A DNA stretch of 64,000 nucleotides, taken from the NCBI RefSeq assembly GCF_001269365.1, contig NZ_CXOM01000003.1, positions 186,001-250,000 on the forward strand. Reading direction: 5' to 3'. Shown here one piece after another: positions 48,989 through 58,482 of this stretch (position 1 is its first letter; every line of letters starts with the position of its first letter). The DNA comes from Limnohabitans sp. Rim11. GTDB lineage: Bacteria; Pseudomonadota; Gammaproteobacteria; Burkholderiales; Burkholderiaceae_C. A program made the translations under genes and the position numbers. The notes below the pieces were generated by a model, which did not search any database, was not told the DNA's origin, and worked only from the letters and a program-made list of their open reading frames with translations.

Positions 48989-50128
48989 ATGCAAAAAAAC
49001 ACAGCTTTGACCTTGTTGGGTGGTTTGACGCCCGAGCAGTTTATGAAACGTCATTGGCAAAAAAAGCCCTTGCTGATTCGGCAAGCCGTGCCGAACATGA
49101 AGCCGCTTGTCGAGCGGGCAGCGTTGCTAGAAATGGTGGAAAGCGAGGAGGTCGAGTCTCGGTGCATTGTGCGCAAAGGTGCCAAATGGACCTTGAAAAA
49201 AGGGCCCATGGCCCGCAAGAGCTTGCCCTCTTTGAAAACACCCGATTGGACGGTATTGGTTCAAGGCGTCGATTTGCACAACGATGAGGTCCATTCCCTG
49301 CTTCAACAGTTTCGTTTTGTGCCAGATGCGCGGCTTGACGATTTGATGATCAGTTTTGCCACCGAGGGCGGGGGTGTGGGTCCGCATTTCGACAGCTACG
49401 ATGTGTTTTTGCTGCAAGCCCACGGCCAGCGTCAATGGCGCATAGGTCGGCAGAAAAAATTTGAGTTGCAGGAAGGCGTTCCGCTCAAAATCCTCAAAGA
49501 GTTCAAGCCAGAAGCTGAGTTTGTTTTGAATCCGGGCGACATGCTTTACTTACCTCCGGGCTATGCCCACGACGGTATTGCCCAGGGCGAATGCATGACC
49601 TATTCGATTGGATTCAGGGTGCCCCGAAGTGCAGAACTGGCCAGTGAATTGTTGATGGGCCTGTCGGAGGAAGTTGCAGAAGATTCTGGCGGGTCTCAGG
49701 ATGTGCTTTACCAAGATCCGCAACAGCCCGCAGTTTTTCAAGACGCCTCTGTGCCTCAGGCCTTGCAGCAATTTGCAGCCAATGCAATTGCCAAGGCCCT
49801 CAAAGATCCCCAACTTCTGAATTGTTTGTTGGGGGAGTCTTTGACCGAGCCCAAGCCCAATGTTTGGTTCGACAACCCCGACCAGGATGAATTGCCCAAC
49901 TTTGTTTGGCCTGCCGATGTGCGTCTAGACCGTCGGACCAAAATGCTGTTTGATGCCAAACACGTATTTATCAATGGCGAGAGCTTTCGAGCGGCCGGCC
50001 AAGACGCCAAGTTGCTTCGAAAGTTGGCCAATGACAAGTTTTTGCCTCTGAAGGAGGCGGCTAAGTTGAGCGCCAATGCGGCCGAGCTGATGCAAGCCTG
50101 GTGGGAAGAGGGCTGGTGGCATGAATAA
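48989..50128 (+). CDS. roxA: Ribosomal protein uL16 3-hydroxylase (JmjC/cupin oxygenase)
   Basis: Fe(II)/2-oxoglutarate oxygenase that hydroxylates an Arg of ribosomal protein uL16 in E. coli (YcfD). 379 residues from ATG 48989. Iron ligands His133 and Asp135 (GPHFDSYDVFLLQ) and His194 (LPPGYAHDG); VQGVDLHNDEV and QWRIG are family segments. A C-terminal winged-helix-like part (about 290-379) ends in WWEEGWWHE. Upstream, a TTG-started extension of five codons is possible but not needed. Confidence 0.92.
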   Translation: MQKNTALTLLGGLTPEQFMKRHWQKKPLLIRQAVPNMKPLVERAALLEMVESEEVESRCIVRKGAKWTLKKGPMARKSLPSLKTPDWTVLVQGVDLHNDEVHSLLQQFRFVPDARLDDLMISFATEGGGVGPHFDSYDVFLLQAHGQRQWRIGRQKKFELQEGVPLKILKEFKPEAEFVLNPGDMLYLPPGYAHDGIAQGECMTYSIGFRVPRSAELASELLMGLSEEVAEDSGGSQDVLYQDPQQPAVFQDASVPQALQQFAANAIAKALKDPQLLNCLLGESLTEPKPNVWFDNPDQDELPNFVWPADVRLDRRTKMLFDAKHVFINGESFRAAGQDAKLLRKLANDKFLPLKEAAKLSANAAELMQAWWEEGWWHE

Positions 50129-50173
50129 TCTGAGGCGATTTGGACTGCCTAGTAATTACCCTGTAAGTCAAGC

Positions 50174-50179
50174 TATAAT
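50174..50179 (+). promoter_or_regulatory. -10 element upstream of the small lipoprotein gene
   Basis: A consensus TATAAT, predicting a start near 50186 and a leader of about 107 bases. The -35 region (AGTAAT at 50151-50156 with 17-base spacing) is weak. Confidence 0.5.
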
Positions 50180-50245
50180 CGCAAGCTGTTCAGTGAGAGC
50201 TCGAGTGCTCGCTGATCTGTCAGCAGGGTTTAATCAACTTTGATG

Positions 50246-50269
50246 ACAATTTCCCGGAAATTGTTTTTT
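50246..50269 (+). promoter_or_regulatory. Terminator-like hairpin in the lipoprotein leader
   Basis: ACAATTTC (50246-50253), CCG loop, GAAATTGT (50257-50264), running straight into six T (50264-50269), 24 bases before the start codon. An 8-bp AT-rich stem plus U tract resembles a weak intrinsic terminator or attenuator. The same bases also read as a palindromic protein site (CAATTTCC-C-GGAAATTG). Role inferred. Confidence 0.45.
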
Positions 50270-50292
50270 CACTAACTTTAAGGAAAATAATC

Positions 50293-50502
50293 ATGAACAA
50301 GTCCCTCGTTTTGGCCGCCGTGATCGCTGCTGCTGCTTTGGCTGCTTGCGGTAAAAAAGAAGAAGCTGCTGCACCAGCACCAGCCGCTGCTGCTCCAGCT
50401 GCACCTGCTGCTGACGCTAAGCCTGCTGACGCTGCTGCCGCTCCTGCTGCTGCCGCTGCACCAGCTGCTCCTGCTGCACCAGCTGAAGCTCCTAAGAAGT
50501 AA
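50293..50502 (+). CDS. Small Ala/Pro-rich lipoprotein
   Basis: 69 residues. Signal sequence MNKSLVLAAVIAAAALAAC with lipobox Leu16-Ala-Ala-Cys19; the mature 51-residue part starts CGKKEEAAAP. Of all residues 37 are Ala and 10 Pro, with a few Lys, Glu and Asp: a disordered, extended chain tethered to a membrane. Gly20 rather than Asp after the Cys suggests outer-membrane sorting. AAGGAAA ribosome-binding site. It has its own promoter, leader hairpin and terminator, so it is probably expressed strongly and separately. I recall similar small proteins in Comamonadaceae; function unknown. Confidence 0.82.
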   Translation: MNKSLVLAAVIAAAALAACGKKEEAAAPAPAAAAPAAPAADAKPADAAAAPAAAAAPAAPAAPAEAPKK

Positions 50503-50515
50503 TTCTTAGCAGTCC

Positions 50516-50546
50516 AAAAAAAACCCCGCTCTGCGGGGTTTTTTTT
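50516..50546. terminator. Strong intrinsic terminator, probably bidirectional
   Basis: A8, then AACCCCGC-TCT-GCGGGGTT, then T8. The GC-rich stem is flanked by an A run and a T run, so it can end the lipoprotein transcript and also the convergent bamC transcript (bamC stop at 50574). Confidence 0.92.
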
Positions 50547-50573
50547 CGTCTTCAATGGATGGCTTCGGTTGAA

Positions 50574-51725
50574 TTATTTAATTTCACCGACCAAAAGCTT
50601 GATGATTTTTTCTGCATTGGCAGAAGTCTCTGGGAGACCATCGGCCGCTTGAACCACGACGGTTGAAACATCACCTTTGCTGGTCACTGCTATACGGTAT
50701 TTGGCAAGTGTGGGCGTTGCCTTGTCGCTTGAGAAAATTTTGGCAAAGAAACCGGGTTCTTTGTCTGGCTGCCCCGCAGGCGCATAGCGAACAAAAAACA
50801 CGCCTTGTCCGCGGTCGCGGTCTTCAACCGTAAAGCCTGTTCTGTCAATGGCAATGCCAACTCTGCGCCATGCGCGGTCAAAGCCATCCTTAATTTCAAT
50901 GGCGGGCTGATTGCCAATTTTGATGAGGCTGACATCAGTGCTGCCACCTGCGGCACTTGGGTTGGCGCCGCTGGTTGCGGCCGGTTGAGCACTGTTGGCC
51001 GCGCTGGCCAATGAGGCGCCACCCAATTTAAGCATCATGCGGCGTAAAAACTCAATTTCCAATTCTGGGTCGGCGGGACGGGCCGTCCAAGTGGTGCTCT
51101 CTTTGGCGGCGTTTGAAAAGACTTCGGTCAAACCACGGTGCGTGACCGTAATTTCCAGGCCAGTGTCTGTGCGTTCAATGCGTGTTCGGAACTTGTCTCT
51201 TGTGCCCGTTGAATAAAGCGAGTCAAAAAGTTTGCCAATTGATCTGCGAATAAAGTCTTGTGGCACGTTGGCGCGATTTTCTGCCCAATCTGTTTCCATG
51301 ATGCCCAGTGCGGGTTGATCGATGTTGAGCGTAAAACCGCTTTCTTTCCAAAATTCACGCAGAGGTTCCCAAACCGCGTCCGCCTTGAGGTCAACTTTCA
51401 GAATGCGTTGCTGGCCGATGCGTTCAATTCGCGCGTTACCCGCTTTGTTGGTTGCAGTCTGGCTATCAGTCGCACTGCGATCAGACGTTGTTGCAGCGCC
51501 CGTGGCAATGGCCAGAGCACTTGTTGAACCACCAATTTGGTAACGGCTATCTCGCTTGAGTTGTGTCAGGTCAGGAGGGACCTCGAGCGTTGGCAATGGC
51601 TTGTTTGCACTCTTGTAATTGATTTTGTCTTCCTCCAGAGAAGAGCAGCCAGACATGAGGCAAACCAGGGCGGCGGCGCCGGCCAAGGCTGTCATGTGAC
51701 GAAGGGTGGGCTCAAATCGATTCAC
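50574..51725 (-). CDS. bamC: Outer membrane protein assembly factor BamC
   Basis: Lipoprotein of the beta-barrel assembly machine. 383 residues. Signal peptide ending in the lipobox MSGC with Cys27, then the conserved unstructured segment that binds BamD (SLEEDKINYKSANKPLPTLEVPPDL, read in parts), and two helix-grip domains (about 110-225 and 265-380). Start is GTG 51725 with AGGA seven bases upstream; ATG 51695 is an alternative. Follows dapA by 46 bases, the classic dapA-bamC order. Confidence 0.93.
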   Translation of the reverse strand: MNRFEPTLRHMTALAGAAALVCLMSGCSSLEEDKINYKSANKPLPTLEVPPDLTQLKRDSRYQIGGSTSALAIATGAATTSDRSATDSQTATNKAGNARIERIGQQRILKVDLKADAVWEPLREFWKESGFTLNIDQPALGIMETDWAENRANVPQDFIRRSIGKLFDSLYSTGTRDKFRTRIERTDTGLEITVTHRGLTEVFSNAAKESTTWTARPADPELEIEFLRRMMLKLGGASLASAANSAQPAATSGANPSAAGGSTDVSLIKIGNQPAIEIKDGFDRAWRRVGIAIDRTGFTVEDRDRGQGVFFVRYAPAGQPDKEPGFFAKIFSSDKATPTLAKYRIAVTSKGDVSTVVVQAADGLPETSANAEKIIKLLVGEIK

Positions 51726-51771
51726 GTGTGTATCCTGAAGTTTGGGTGTGCAAGGTCGAGGAAGTAGGGAC

Positions 51772-52668
51772 TTAAATCAGACCGCTGGCGCGCAGTGCGG
51801 CTTCGACCACGGGCTGTTGTGATTTGGAAAGTTCGGTCATGGGTAAACGCAAAGTACCGCCGCACAAGCCCATTCGGGTCATGGCCCATTTGACGGGAAT
51901 AGGGTTGGCTTCGACAAACAAATTTTTGTGCACAGGCATCAATTTGAATTGAATTTCCATGGCTTTTTTGACATCGCCCGCAATGGCTGCAACGCACAAT
52001 TCGTGCATCAAGCGCGGCGCCACATTGGCCGTCACACTCACATTGCCCTTGCCACCGCACAACATCAAGGCAACCGCTGTTGGATCGTCGCCTGAATAAA
52101 CGGCAAACTCTTTGGGAAGGTCGCGGATCAACCACTGAGCGCGTTCAATGTTGCCTGTCGCTTCTTTGATGCCCACAATGCCAGGGACCTGGGCAAGCCT
52201 GAGCACTGTCTCATGCTGCATATCGGCCACAGATCGGCCAGGCACGTTGTACAAAATAATGGGAAGGTCGGGCACTGCTTCTGCAATGGCTTTGAAGTGT
52301 TGGTAAAGACCTTCTTGCGTTGGTTTGTTGTAGTAGGGCACCACTTGCAGTTGGCAGTCGGCGCCAACGCTTTTGGCGAATTTGGCTAGTTCAATGGCTT
52401 CGGCGGTGGAATTGGCCCCGCAGCCTGCCATGATGGGGACGCGGCCTTTGGCCTGTTCCACAGACACGCGAATGATTTCTCGGTGTTCTTCGACATTGAC
52501 CGTGGGGGACTCGCCAGTGGTGCCGACAACGCCAATGCAATCTGTGCCTTCGGCAATGTGCCAATCGATCAGTTTGCGGAGCGTGTCGTAGTCGACAGAA
52601 CCGTCCGCCAACATGGGCGTGACCAAAGCAGGGATGCTGCCAGTAATGGGTTGAAAAGTTTTCGTCAT
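51772..52668 (-). CDS. dapA: 4-hydroxy-tetrahydrodipicolinate synthase
   Basis: First committed step of lysine and diaminopimelate synthesis, condensing pyruvate with aspartate semialdehyde. 298 residues from ATG 52668. TIM barrel with [11 protein letters not shown] (Thr51), LYNVPGRS (Tyr140, Arg145), and Schiff-base Lys168 in [14 protein letters not shown] seven codons upstream is not needed. It shares a strand with the methyltransferase 30 bases upstream and with bamC downstream. Confidence 0.96.
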   Translation of the reverse strand: MTKTFQPITGSIPALVTPMLADGSVDYDTLRKLIDWHIAEGTDCIGVVGTTGESPTVNVEEHREIIRVSVEQAKGRVPIMAGCGANSTAEAIELAKFAKSVGADCQLQVVPYYNKPTQEGLYQHFKAIAEAVPDLPIILYNVPGRSVADMQHETVLRLAQVPGIVGIKEATGNIERAQWLIRDLPKEFAVYSGDDPTAVALMLCGGKGNVSVTANVAPRLMHELCVAAIAGDVKKAMEIQFKLMPVHKNLFVEANPIPVKWAMTRMGLCGGTLRLPMTELSKSQQPVVEAALRASGLI

Positions 52669-52698
52669 GGCGAATGAAAAGATCGACAAATGAGCATT

Positions 52699-53241
52699 CT
52701 AACGACTGCTTAGGCCAAACTGGCGTTCTGAATCATTGTCTTGCTTTACAGCCACTATTCGTTGCACACATTTTGGCGTTGGGTGCCAATAGCCATCCTC
52801 ATAGGCAATGATGCGAAGTGGGGCGAATGTCTGGAGTAATTCACCTGGTTTGAGCAGAAAGTCGGGCCGAGAGGGTTTACCGATTTTTTCGTGACCGGCA
52901 CTGAAAGTCTCATAAATCAACAAGCCGCCTGGCAACAAGCTTTGAAGAATGGCAGGCATCAGGGGGCGCCAAAGGTAATTGGTCACCACCACCCCCCCAA
53001 ATTGTTGCCCCGCCAAGGGCCATGGGCCATTCTCTATATCGGCCTCTACCACTTGGCCATGGGACTTGGCCAAGGACAAAGCCTCGGCCGATCGATCAAT
53101 GCCCGTGCAGGGATGCCCCAATTGTTTGAAAAATTGCATGTGGCGGCCAGCGCCACAGGCCACATCCAAAACTGTGCTGCCTTTTTGCGCCAAATGTGCC
53201 CACCGCTGAACCCAATCTGATGGACTTTCTGTGCCGTGCAT
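52699..53241 (-). CDS. Class I SAM-dependent methyltransferase
   Basis: 180 residues. Motif I VLDVACGAGRHMQFF at about 24-38, acidic motif II end TGIDRSAEALSLAK, motif IV VVTNYLWRPL, and LLPGGLLIYETF as motif post-II. The NYLWRPL pattern with ETFSAGHEKIGKPSRPDFLL resembles the TehB-like/thiol-methyltransferase-type group, but the substrate is unknown. Upstream of dapA on the same strand and divergent from parE; the LexA-like box at 53318-53337 lies in the shared 128-base gap. Confidence 0.85.
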   Translation of the reverse strand: MHGTESPSDWVQRWAHLAQKGSTVLDVACGAGRHMQFFKQLGHPCTGIDRSAEALSLAKSHGQVVEADIENGPWPLAGQQFGGVVVTNYLWRPLMPAILQSLLPGGLLIYETFSAGHEKIGKPSRPDFLLKPGELLQTFAPLRIIAYEDGYWHPTPKCVQRIVAVKQDNDSERQFGLSSR

Positions 53242-53317
53242 GTGTCTGAGCCTTGTAAATCAAGTGAGGGATAGCGCACTGTATCGCCAATGAAGTCACA
53301 TTGTCCTTGAGTTGCTG

Positions 53318-53337
53318 GGCTGTAAATATATCCAGTA
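53318..53337. promoter_or_regulatory. LexA-like (SOS) box upstream of parE
   Basis: Core CTGTAAATATATCCAG at 53320-53335 keeps CTG-N10-CAG with an alternating A/T centre. Over 20 bases it matches the E. coli consensus TACTGTATATATATACAGTA at 16 positions by hand count. It sits 21 bases upstream of the parE -10 (53356-53361), over the -35 position, where LexA would block polymerase. It could also serve the divergent methyltransferase gene. Confidence 0.55.
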
Positions 53338-53355
53338 CTTTGTTTGATTTGACAC

Positions 53356-53361
53356 TACAAT
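53356..53361 (+). promoter_or_regulatory. -10 element of parE
   Basis: TACAAT eight bases before ATG 53370, implying a leader of zero to two bases. The -35 position (CAGTAC, 53333-53338) is poor and overlaps the LexA-like box. Confidence 0.45.
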
Positions 53362-53369
53362 CTGCGCCC

Positions 53370-55352
53370 ATGGCTACTTCTACCTCTTCCAATTCATCTC
53401 CCGAATACGGCGAAGGCTCCATTCGAGTCTTGAAAGGCCTAGAGCCCGTCAAACAACGGCCGGGCATGTACACCCGCACCGACAACCCCTTGCACGTGAT
53501 TCAAGAGGTGCTCGATAACGCAGCTGATGAAGCGCTGGCGGGTCATGGCAAAAAAATTAAAGTGACCTTGCATGCCGATGGCTCGGTCAGCATTGAAGAC
53601 GACGGCCGCGGTATTCCTTTTGGATTGCATCCGGAAGAAAAAGCACCTGTCATTGAATTGGTGTTCACACGCTTGCATGCCGGTGGCAAGTTCGACAAAG
53701 GCAAGGGTGGCGCCTACAGTTTCTCCGGCGGTTTGCATGGTGTGGGCGTAAGCGTCACCAATGCTTTGGCCAAGCGACTTGAGGCCACCAGTTACCGCGA
53801 AGGTCAAGTGGCCACGCTGGCGTTTTCGGGTGGCGATGTGGTCGAAGCTTTAGTCACTTGCAAAGCGGGTGAGGGCGATCGGAAGCAAGGCACCACGGTC
53901 CGTGTCTGGCCCGATGCCAAGTACTTTGAATCCAGTGCCTTGCCCATGGCCGAGCTCACCCATTTGCTGCGCAGCAAAGCGGTGCTCATGCCAGGTGTTA
54001 CGGTTACTTTGTTCAATGAAAAAAACAAAGACACCCAAACCTGGCAATACAAAGCAGGCCTGCGTGACTATCTCATGCAAACCCTCTCAGGCGATCCGGT
54101 CATTCCTTTGTTTGAAGGCGAAGGTTTTGCCGATGGCAACAACGACAGCTTTGCAGAAGGCGAAGGCGCCAGCTGGGCAGTGGCTTTCACAGAGGACGGC
54201 CAGCCGGTTCGCGAGAGTTATGTCAATTTGATTCCCACCAGTGCAGGGGGCACACACGACAGTGGCTTGCGCGATGGCTTGTTCACCGCCGTCAAGAGTT
54301 TTATTGAGCTGCACAGCTTGCTACCCAAGGGCGTGAAGCTCATGCCTGAAGACGTGTTTGCCCGAGCCAGTTTTGTGTTGTCTGCCAAAGTGCTCGACCC
54401 TCAATTTCAAGGCCAAATCAAAGAACGTTTGAACTCGCGCGATGCGGTTCGATTGGTGTCCAGCTTTGTGCGCCCCAGCTTAGAGCTGTGGCTCAATGAG
54501 CACGTCGAGTACGGCAAAAAATTGGCCGAGTTGGCCATTAAGGCCGCTCAGCATCGTCAAAAGGCCGGCCAAAAAGTTGAGAAGCGCAAGAGTTCTGGCG
54601 TGGCTGTGTTGCCCGGCAAACTGACCGATTGCGAAAGCAAAGACATTGCGCACAACGAAGTGTTTTTGGTGGAGGGCGACTCTGCGGGCGGTAGCGCCAA
54701 GATGGGCCGCGACAAAGAATGCCAAGCCATTTTGCCTTTGCGTGGCAAGGTGCTCAATACGTGGGAAGTCGATCGCGATCGTCTCTTTGCCAACAACGAA
54801 ATTCACGACATTTCGGTGGCCATTGGTGTCGATCCGCATGGCCCCAACGACACGCCCGATTTGTCGGGTTTGCGTTACGGCAAGATTTGCATCTTGAGCG
54901 ACGCTGACGTAGATGGCTCGCACATTCAAGTCTTGTTGCTCACTTTGTTCTTCCGTCACTTCCCCAAGCTGATCGAAACGGGCAATGTGTTTGTGGCGCG
55001 TCCACCTTTGTTCCGTGTGGATGCACCGGCGCGCGGCAAAAAACCAGCGGCCAAGATGTACGCATTGGACGAAGCCGAGATGCAAAGTATTTTGGACAAG
55101 CTGCGCAAAGACGGTGTGCGCGAAGGTGCGTGGAGCATCAGCCGATTCAAAGGCCTGGGTGAGATGAGTGCCGAGCAATTGTGGGAAACCACCCTTAACC
55201 CCGACACCCGCCGTTTGCTGCCCGTGCAATTGGGCACTTTGGATTTTGCGCAAACCGAGAGCTTGATCACCCAACTGATGGGCAAAGGCGAAGCTGCAGC
55301 GCGCCGCGAGCTCATGGAGCTGCACGGTGACGACATCGAAGTGGACATTTAA
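53370..55352 (+). CDS. parE: DNA topoisomerase IV subunit B
   Basis: ATPase subunit that powers decatenation of sister chromosomes. 660 residues from ATG 53370. GHKL ATPase domain with [22 protein letters not shown] and [20 protein letters not shown] domain with [18 protein letters not shown] and DADVDGSHI. Length and the absence of the long GyrB insert, together with parC next door, favour ParE over GyrB. The frame is open 23 codons upstream but that stretch overlaps promoter sequence. parC starts two bases after the stop. Confidence 0.96.
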   Translation: MATSTSSNSSPEYGEGSIRVLKGLEPVKQRPGMYTRTDNPLHVIQEVLDNAADEALAGHGKKIKVTLHADGSVSIEDDGRGIPFGLHPEEKAPVIELVFTRLHAGGKFDKGKGGAYSFSGGLHGVGVSVTNALAKRLEATSYREGQVATLAFSGGDVVEALVTCKAGEGDRKQGTTVRVWPDAKYFESSALPMAELTHLLRSKAVLMPGVTVTLFNEKNKDTQTWQYKAGLRDYLMQTLSGDPVIPLFEGEGFADGNNDSFAEGEGASWAVAFTEDGQPVRESYVNLIPTSAGGTHDSGLRDGLFTAVKSFIELHSLLPKGVKLMPEDVFARASFVLSAKVLDPQFQGQIKERLNSRDAVRLVSSFVRPSLELWLNEHVEYGKKLAELAIKAAQHRQKAGQKVEKRKSSGVAVLPGKLTDCESKDIAHNEVFLVEGDSAGGSAKMGRDKECQAILPLRGKVLNTWEVDRDRLFANNEIHDISVAIGVDPHGPNDTPDLSGLRYGKICILSDADVDGSHIQVLLLTLFFRHFPKLIETGNVFVARPPLFRVDAPARGKKPAAKMYALDEAEMQSILDKLRKDGVREGAWSISRFKGLGEMSAEQLWETTLNPDTRRLLPVQLGTLDFAQTESLITQLMGKGEAAARRELMELHGDDIEVDI

Positions 55353-55354
55353 TC

Positions 55355-57724
55355 ATGAACGATCAACCCACCTTAGACCTCAAAAACAGCGAGTCCGATG
55401 ACTCACTGAATTTGGCCACCTATGCGCAGCGCGCCTACCTTGAATACGCACTGAGCGTGGTCAAGGGCCGTGCGTTGCCCGATGTGTGCGATGGCCAAAA
55501 ACCTGTTCAGCGACGCATCTTGTATTCCATGTCCCGCATGGGCTTGGGCTTCTCGGGTGCAACAGGTGCCAAGCCCGTTAAAAGCGCGCGTGTGGTGGGC
55601 GATGTGCTGGGCCGTTTTCACCCTCACGGTGACCAAGCAGCCTACGATGCACTGGTGCGCATGGCACAAGATTTCAGCCAGCGATATCCGCTGATTGATG
55701 GTCAAGGCAACTTCGGTAGCCGCGACGGTGATGGCGCAGCGGCCATGCGTTACACAGAAGCGCGACTTTCCAAAATCACCACTTTGCTGTTGGATGAAAT
55801 TGACCAAGGCACGGTCGATTTCATTCCCAATTACGATGGCTCAACTGAAGAGCCGCGCCAACTGCCAGCGCGTTTGCCTTTTGTGTTGATGAACGGTGCC
55901 AGTGGCATTGCCGTGGGTTTGGCCACCGAAATCCCAAGCCACAACTTGCGCGAGGTGGCCGATGCTTGCGTGGCCCTCATCAAGTCGCCCAAATTGACGG
56001 ACGAGGAATTGTTCGCACTGATTCCTGGTCCCGACTTTCCAGGCGGCGGTCAAATCATCAGCCCAGCCTCTGACATTGCGGATGCGTATCGCACCGGTCG
56101 TGGTTCTCTCAAGGTGCGCGCGCGTTGGAAGATTGAAGACATGGCGCGCGGCCAATGGCAATTGGTGGTCACTGAGTTGCCCATTGGTGTCAGCTCGCAA
56201 AAAGTGCTGGAAGAAATTGAAGAGCTCACCAACCCCAAAGTGAAGGCTGGCAAGAAAGCCCTGAGTGCAGACCAAATGCAACTCAAGGCCAGTATCTTGT
56301 CAGTGCTCGATGTGGTGCGCGACGAGTCCAGCAAAGATGCCGCAGTGCGCTTGGTGTTTGAGCCCAAGACCAGCCGCATTGAACAGCAAGAATTGATCAC
56401 GGCCTTGCTGGCGCACACCAGTTTGGAGACCTCGTCACCCATCAACATGACCTCGGTTGGCATTGATGGCAAGCCCGTGCAAAAGTCATTGCGCCAAATG
56501 ATTTCGGAATGGATCACATTCCGTCAACAAACCATTGTGCGCCGCTCTGAGCATCGCTTGGGCAAGGTGATGGACCGCATCCACATTTTGGAAGGCCGTC
56601 AGTTGGTGTTGCTCAACATCGACGAGGTGATTGCCATCATTCGCCAAAGCGATGAGCCCAAGCAAGCCTTGATGGATCGCTTTAAGCTTAGCGAACGCCA
56701 GGCTGAAGACATTCTTGAAATTCGCCTGCGTCAATTGGCGCGTTTGGAAGCCATCAAGATTGAGCAAGAGCTCAAAGAGTTGCGCACAGAGCAAACTCAG
56801 CTCGAAGAAATTTTGGCCAATCCTGCATCGCTCAAACGCTTGATGGTCAAAGAGATTGAGCAAGACGCTAAAACATTTGCCGATCCACGCCGCACACTCA
56901 TTCAAGAAGAGAAGAAGGCCGTAGCCGAAGTGAAAGTGGTGGACGAGCCTGTCACGGTGGTGGTGTCGCAAAAGGGTTGGGTGCGTGCGCGTCAGGGTCA
57001 TGGCCATGACGCCACCAGCTTTGCTTTCAAAGCAGGCGATGGTTTGTATGGCACCTTTGAATGCCGAACGGTGGATACGCTGTTGGCATTTGGTACCGCG
57101 CAGAAAGGCAGTGGCCGCGTTTACTCGGTGCCCGTGGCTTCCTTGCCTGGTGCACGAGGTGATGGTCAACCTATTACCACCTTGATTGAATTAGAAGCCG
57201 GAACTCAAGTGGCACATTTCTTTGCGGGTCCTGCCACGGCCACATTGCTGTTGTCTAGTTCTGGCGGCTATGGGTTCATGGCTACGGTCGAGAATATGAT
57301 TTCCCGACAAAAGGGCGGCAAGTCATTCATGACGGTGGGTGAAGGTGAATCGGTTTGCGCGCCTTCACATGTGTCGGGTTCAAACGCCACGTCAGCTGTT
57401 GGCGCAGCGCCCATGCCAGCGGCCACCCATGTGGCTTGCGCTTCTACGGGCGGTCGCATTCTGACTTTCGAAATTAGCGAACTCAAGCTGATGGAGAAGG
57501 GCGGCCGTGGCTTGATGTTGTTGGATTTGGAAGCCAAAGACACCTTGGCTGGCGCAGCGGCTTACACCCGAAGTATCAAGTTGATGGGCATTGGCCGAGG
57601 CGGCAAAGACCGAGAAGAGACCTTGGAAATTCGAAGCTTGAACAATGCGCGTGCTGCTCGTGCGCGCAAAGGCAAAGCCGCAGATCTGGGCTTCAAACCG
57701 ACGCAAATTTTCCGGGTCGAATAA
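55355..57724 (+). CDS. parC: DNA topoisomerase IV subunit A
   Basis: Breakage-reunion subunit. 789 residues. Catalytic Tyr133 in [10 protein letters not shown]; winged-helix DNA-gate motif [17 protein letters not shown]. In the quinolone-binding helix the residues matching E. coli ParC Ser80 and Glu84 are Gln94 and Asp98, which I believe is normal for betaproteobacteria. The C-terminal beta-pinwheel is reduced, as in ParC rather than GyrA. Followed within 25 bases by a terminator. Confidence 0.96.
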   Translation: MNDQPTLDLKNSESDDSLNLATYAQRAYLEYALSVVKGRALPDVCDGQKPVQRRILYSMSRMGLGFSGATGAKPVKSARVVGDVLGRFHPHGDQAAYDALVRMAQDFSQRYPLIDGQGNFGSRDGDGAAAMRYTEARLSKITTLLLDEIDQGTVDFIPNYDGSTEEPRQLPARLPFVLMNGASGIAVGLATEIPSHNLREVADACVALIKSPKLTDEELFALIPGPDFPGGGQIISPASDIADAYRTGRGSLKVRARWKIEDMARGQWQLVVTELPIGVSSQKVLEEIEELTNPKVKAGKKALSADQMQLKASILSVLDVVRDESSKDAAVRLVFEPKTSRIEQQELITALLAHTSLETSSPINMTSVGIDGKPVQKSLRQMISEWITFRQQTIVRRSEHRLGKVMDRIHILEGRQLVLLNIDEVIAIIRQSDEPKQALMDRFKLSERQAEDILEIRLRQLARLEAIKIEQELKELRTEQTQLEEILANPASLKRLMVKEIEQDAKTFADPRRTLIQEEKKAVAEVKVVDEPVTVVVSQKGWVRARQGHGHDATSFAFKAGDGLYGTFECRTVDTLLAFGTAQKGSGRVYSVPVASLPGARGDGQPITTLIELEAGTQVAHFFAGPATATLLLSSSGGYGFMATVENMISRQKGGKSFMTVGEGESVCAPSHVSGSNATSAVGAAPMPAATHVACASTGGRILTFEISELKLMEKGGRGLMLLDLEAKDTLAGAAAYTRSIKLMGIGRGGKDREETLEIRSLNNARAARARKGKAADLGFKPTQIFRVE

Positions 57725-57745
57725 TGGCTTAGTTCAGACCTCTCA

Positions 57746-57777
57746 AAAACAAAGCACCTATTGAGGTGCTTTGTTTT
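57746..57777. terminator. Intrinsic terminator after parC
   Basis: AAAACAAAGCACCT, ATTG loop, AGGTGCTTTGTTTT: a 14-bp perfect stem whose outer part is A4/T4. It ends the parC transcript and, being symmetric, may also end the convergent response-regulator transcript (stop at 57793). Confidence 0.9.
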
Positions 57778-57792
57778 GTGGGCTTAGTTCAA

Positions 57793-58482
57793 TTAGCGCT
57801 TCGGTGCAAAGTGCATGCGCGGCACAAATTGATAAGTTGATCGCCAGCAAGTTGCCAACAACTCTTCTGGGCCATGGCGATGCGTTAACTTTTTGCGCAA
57901 GCGAGAAACGCAAACTTGCAGGCGTTTGTTGTTGTAAAAGTCTGAGAGTCCCCAAATGGCCATTTCAAGTGCATCGCTTCGAAGGGCCTGCTCTGGCGCC
58001 ATGGCCAATTGGGTGAGCAGCACAGTTTCCATGGCGGTCAGTCCGATGGCGTTGTTGGCAGGGCCTGTAAGGAGGGCTCTGACAGGATCGATGGTCCAAC
58101 CCGATTTGAGCGTTCTGGGTAAACGAGAAGCCAAACGTTGAATGATGGCAATGAGCTCGGTTGGGTTGAAGGGCTTAGTCAGGCAGACATCTGCGCCAGC
58201 GGCAATGTCTGCAATGCGGTCTTGCGGTTCGGCGGCTTGGGAAATCATGACCACCCGAAGCTCTGGGTGTTTGGCCAACTGGCCGGCCAGGCTGAGTCTT
58301 TGTTCGCCTAGGGTGTCGGCATCTAAAACGACCACATCAAAGACTTTTTGCGAAAGTTCGGTAGCCAAGCCATCAGGAAATTGGCAGTGGTGGGCTTCAA
58401 TGCCCGCCGTTTCTAGCTGTGAAAGTACCTTTTCCGCCAGGTGAGGGTCTTGTTCAACGAAGCTGACGCAAAGTGGTTTCAT
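57793..58482 (-). CDS. OmpR-type response regulator (orphan)
   Basis: 229 residues. Receiver domain (about 1-112): acidic site Glu10/Asp12 in VEQD, phospho-acceptor Asp54 in VVVLDAD, Ser81 and Lys103 (CLTKPFNPTEL). Winged-helix DNA-binding domain (about 125-225) with RLQVCVSRLRKKL as recognition helix. No histidine kinase is adjacent. The DNA-binding half is more divergent than usual OmpR proteins. AAAGGA lies eight bases before ATG 58482. Signal and targets unknown. Confidence 0.88.
   Translation of the reverse strand: MKPLCVSFVEQDPHLAEKVLSQLETAGIEAHHCQFPDGLATELSQKVFDVVVLDADTLGEQRLSLAGQLAKHPELRVVMISQAAEPQDRIADIAAGADVCLTKPFNPTELIAIIQRLASRLPRTLKSGWTIDPVRALLTGPANNAIGLTAMETVLLTQLAMAPEQALRSDALEMAIWGLSDFYNNKRLQVCVSRLRKKLTHRHGPEELLATCWRSTYQFVPRMHFAPKR

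Noticed and set aside
54480-55325. 281-codon open frame on the minus strand
   Set aside because: Antisense shadow of the ParE TOPRIM region; no recognisable domain.
53370-57724. gyrB-gyrA instead of parE-parC
   Set aside because: The B subunit is 660 residues and lacks the GyrB insert; the A subunit is 789 residues with a reduced C-terminal domain; the genes are adjacent as parE-parC.
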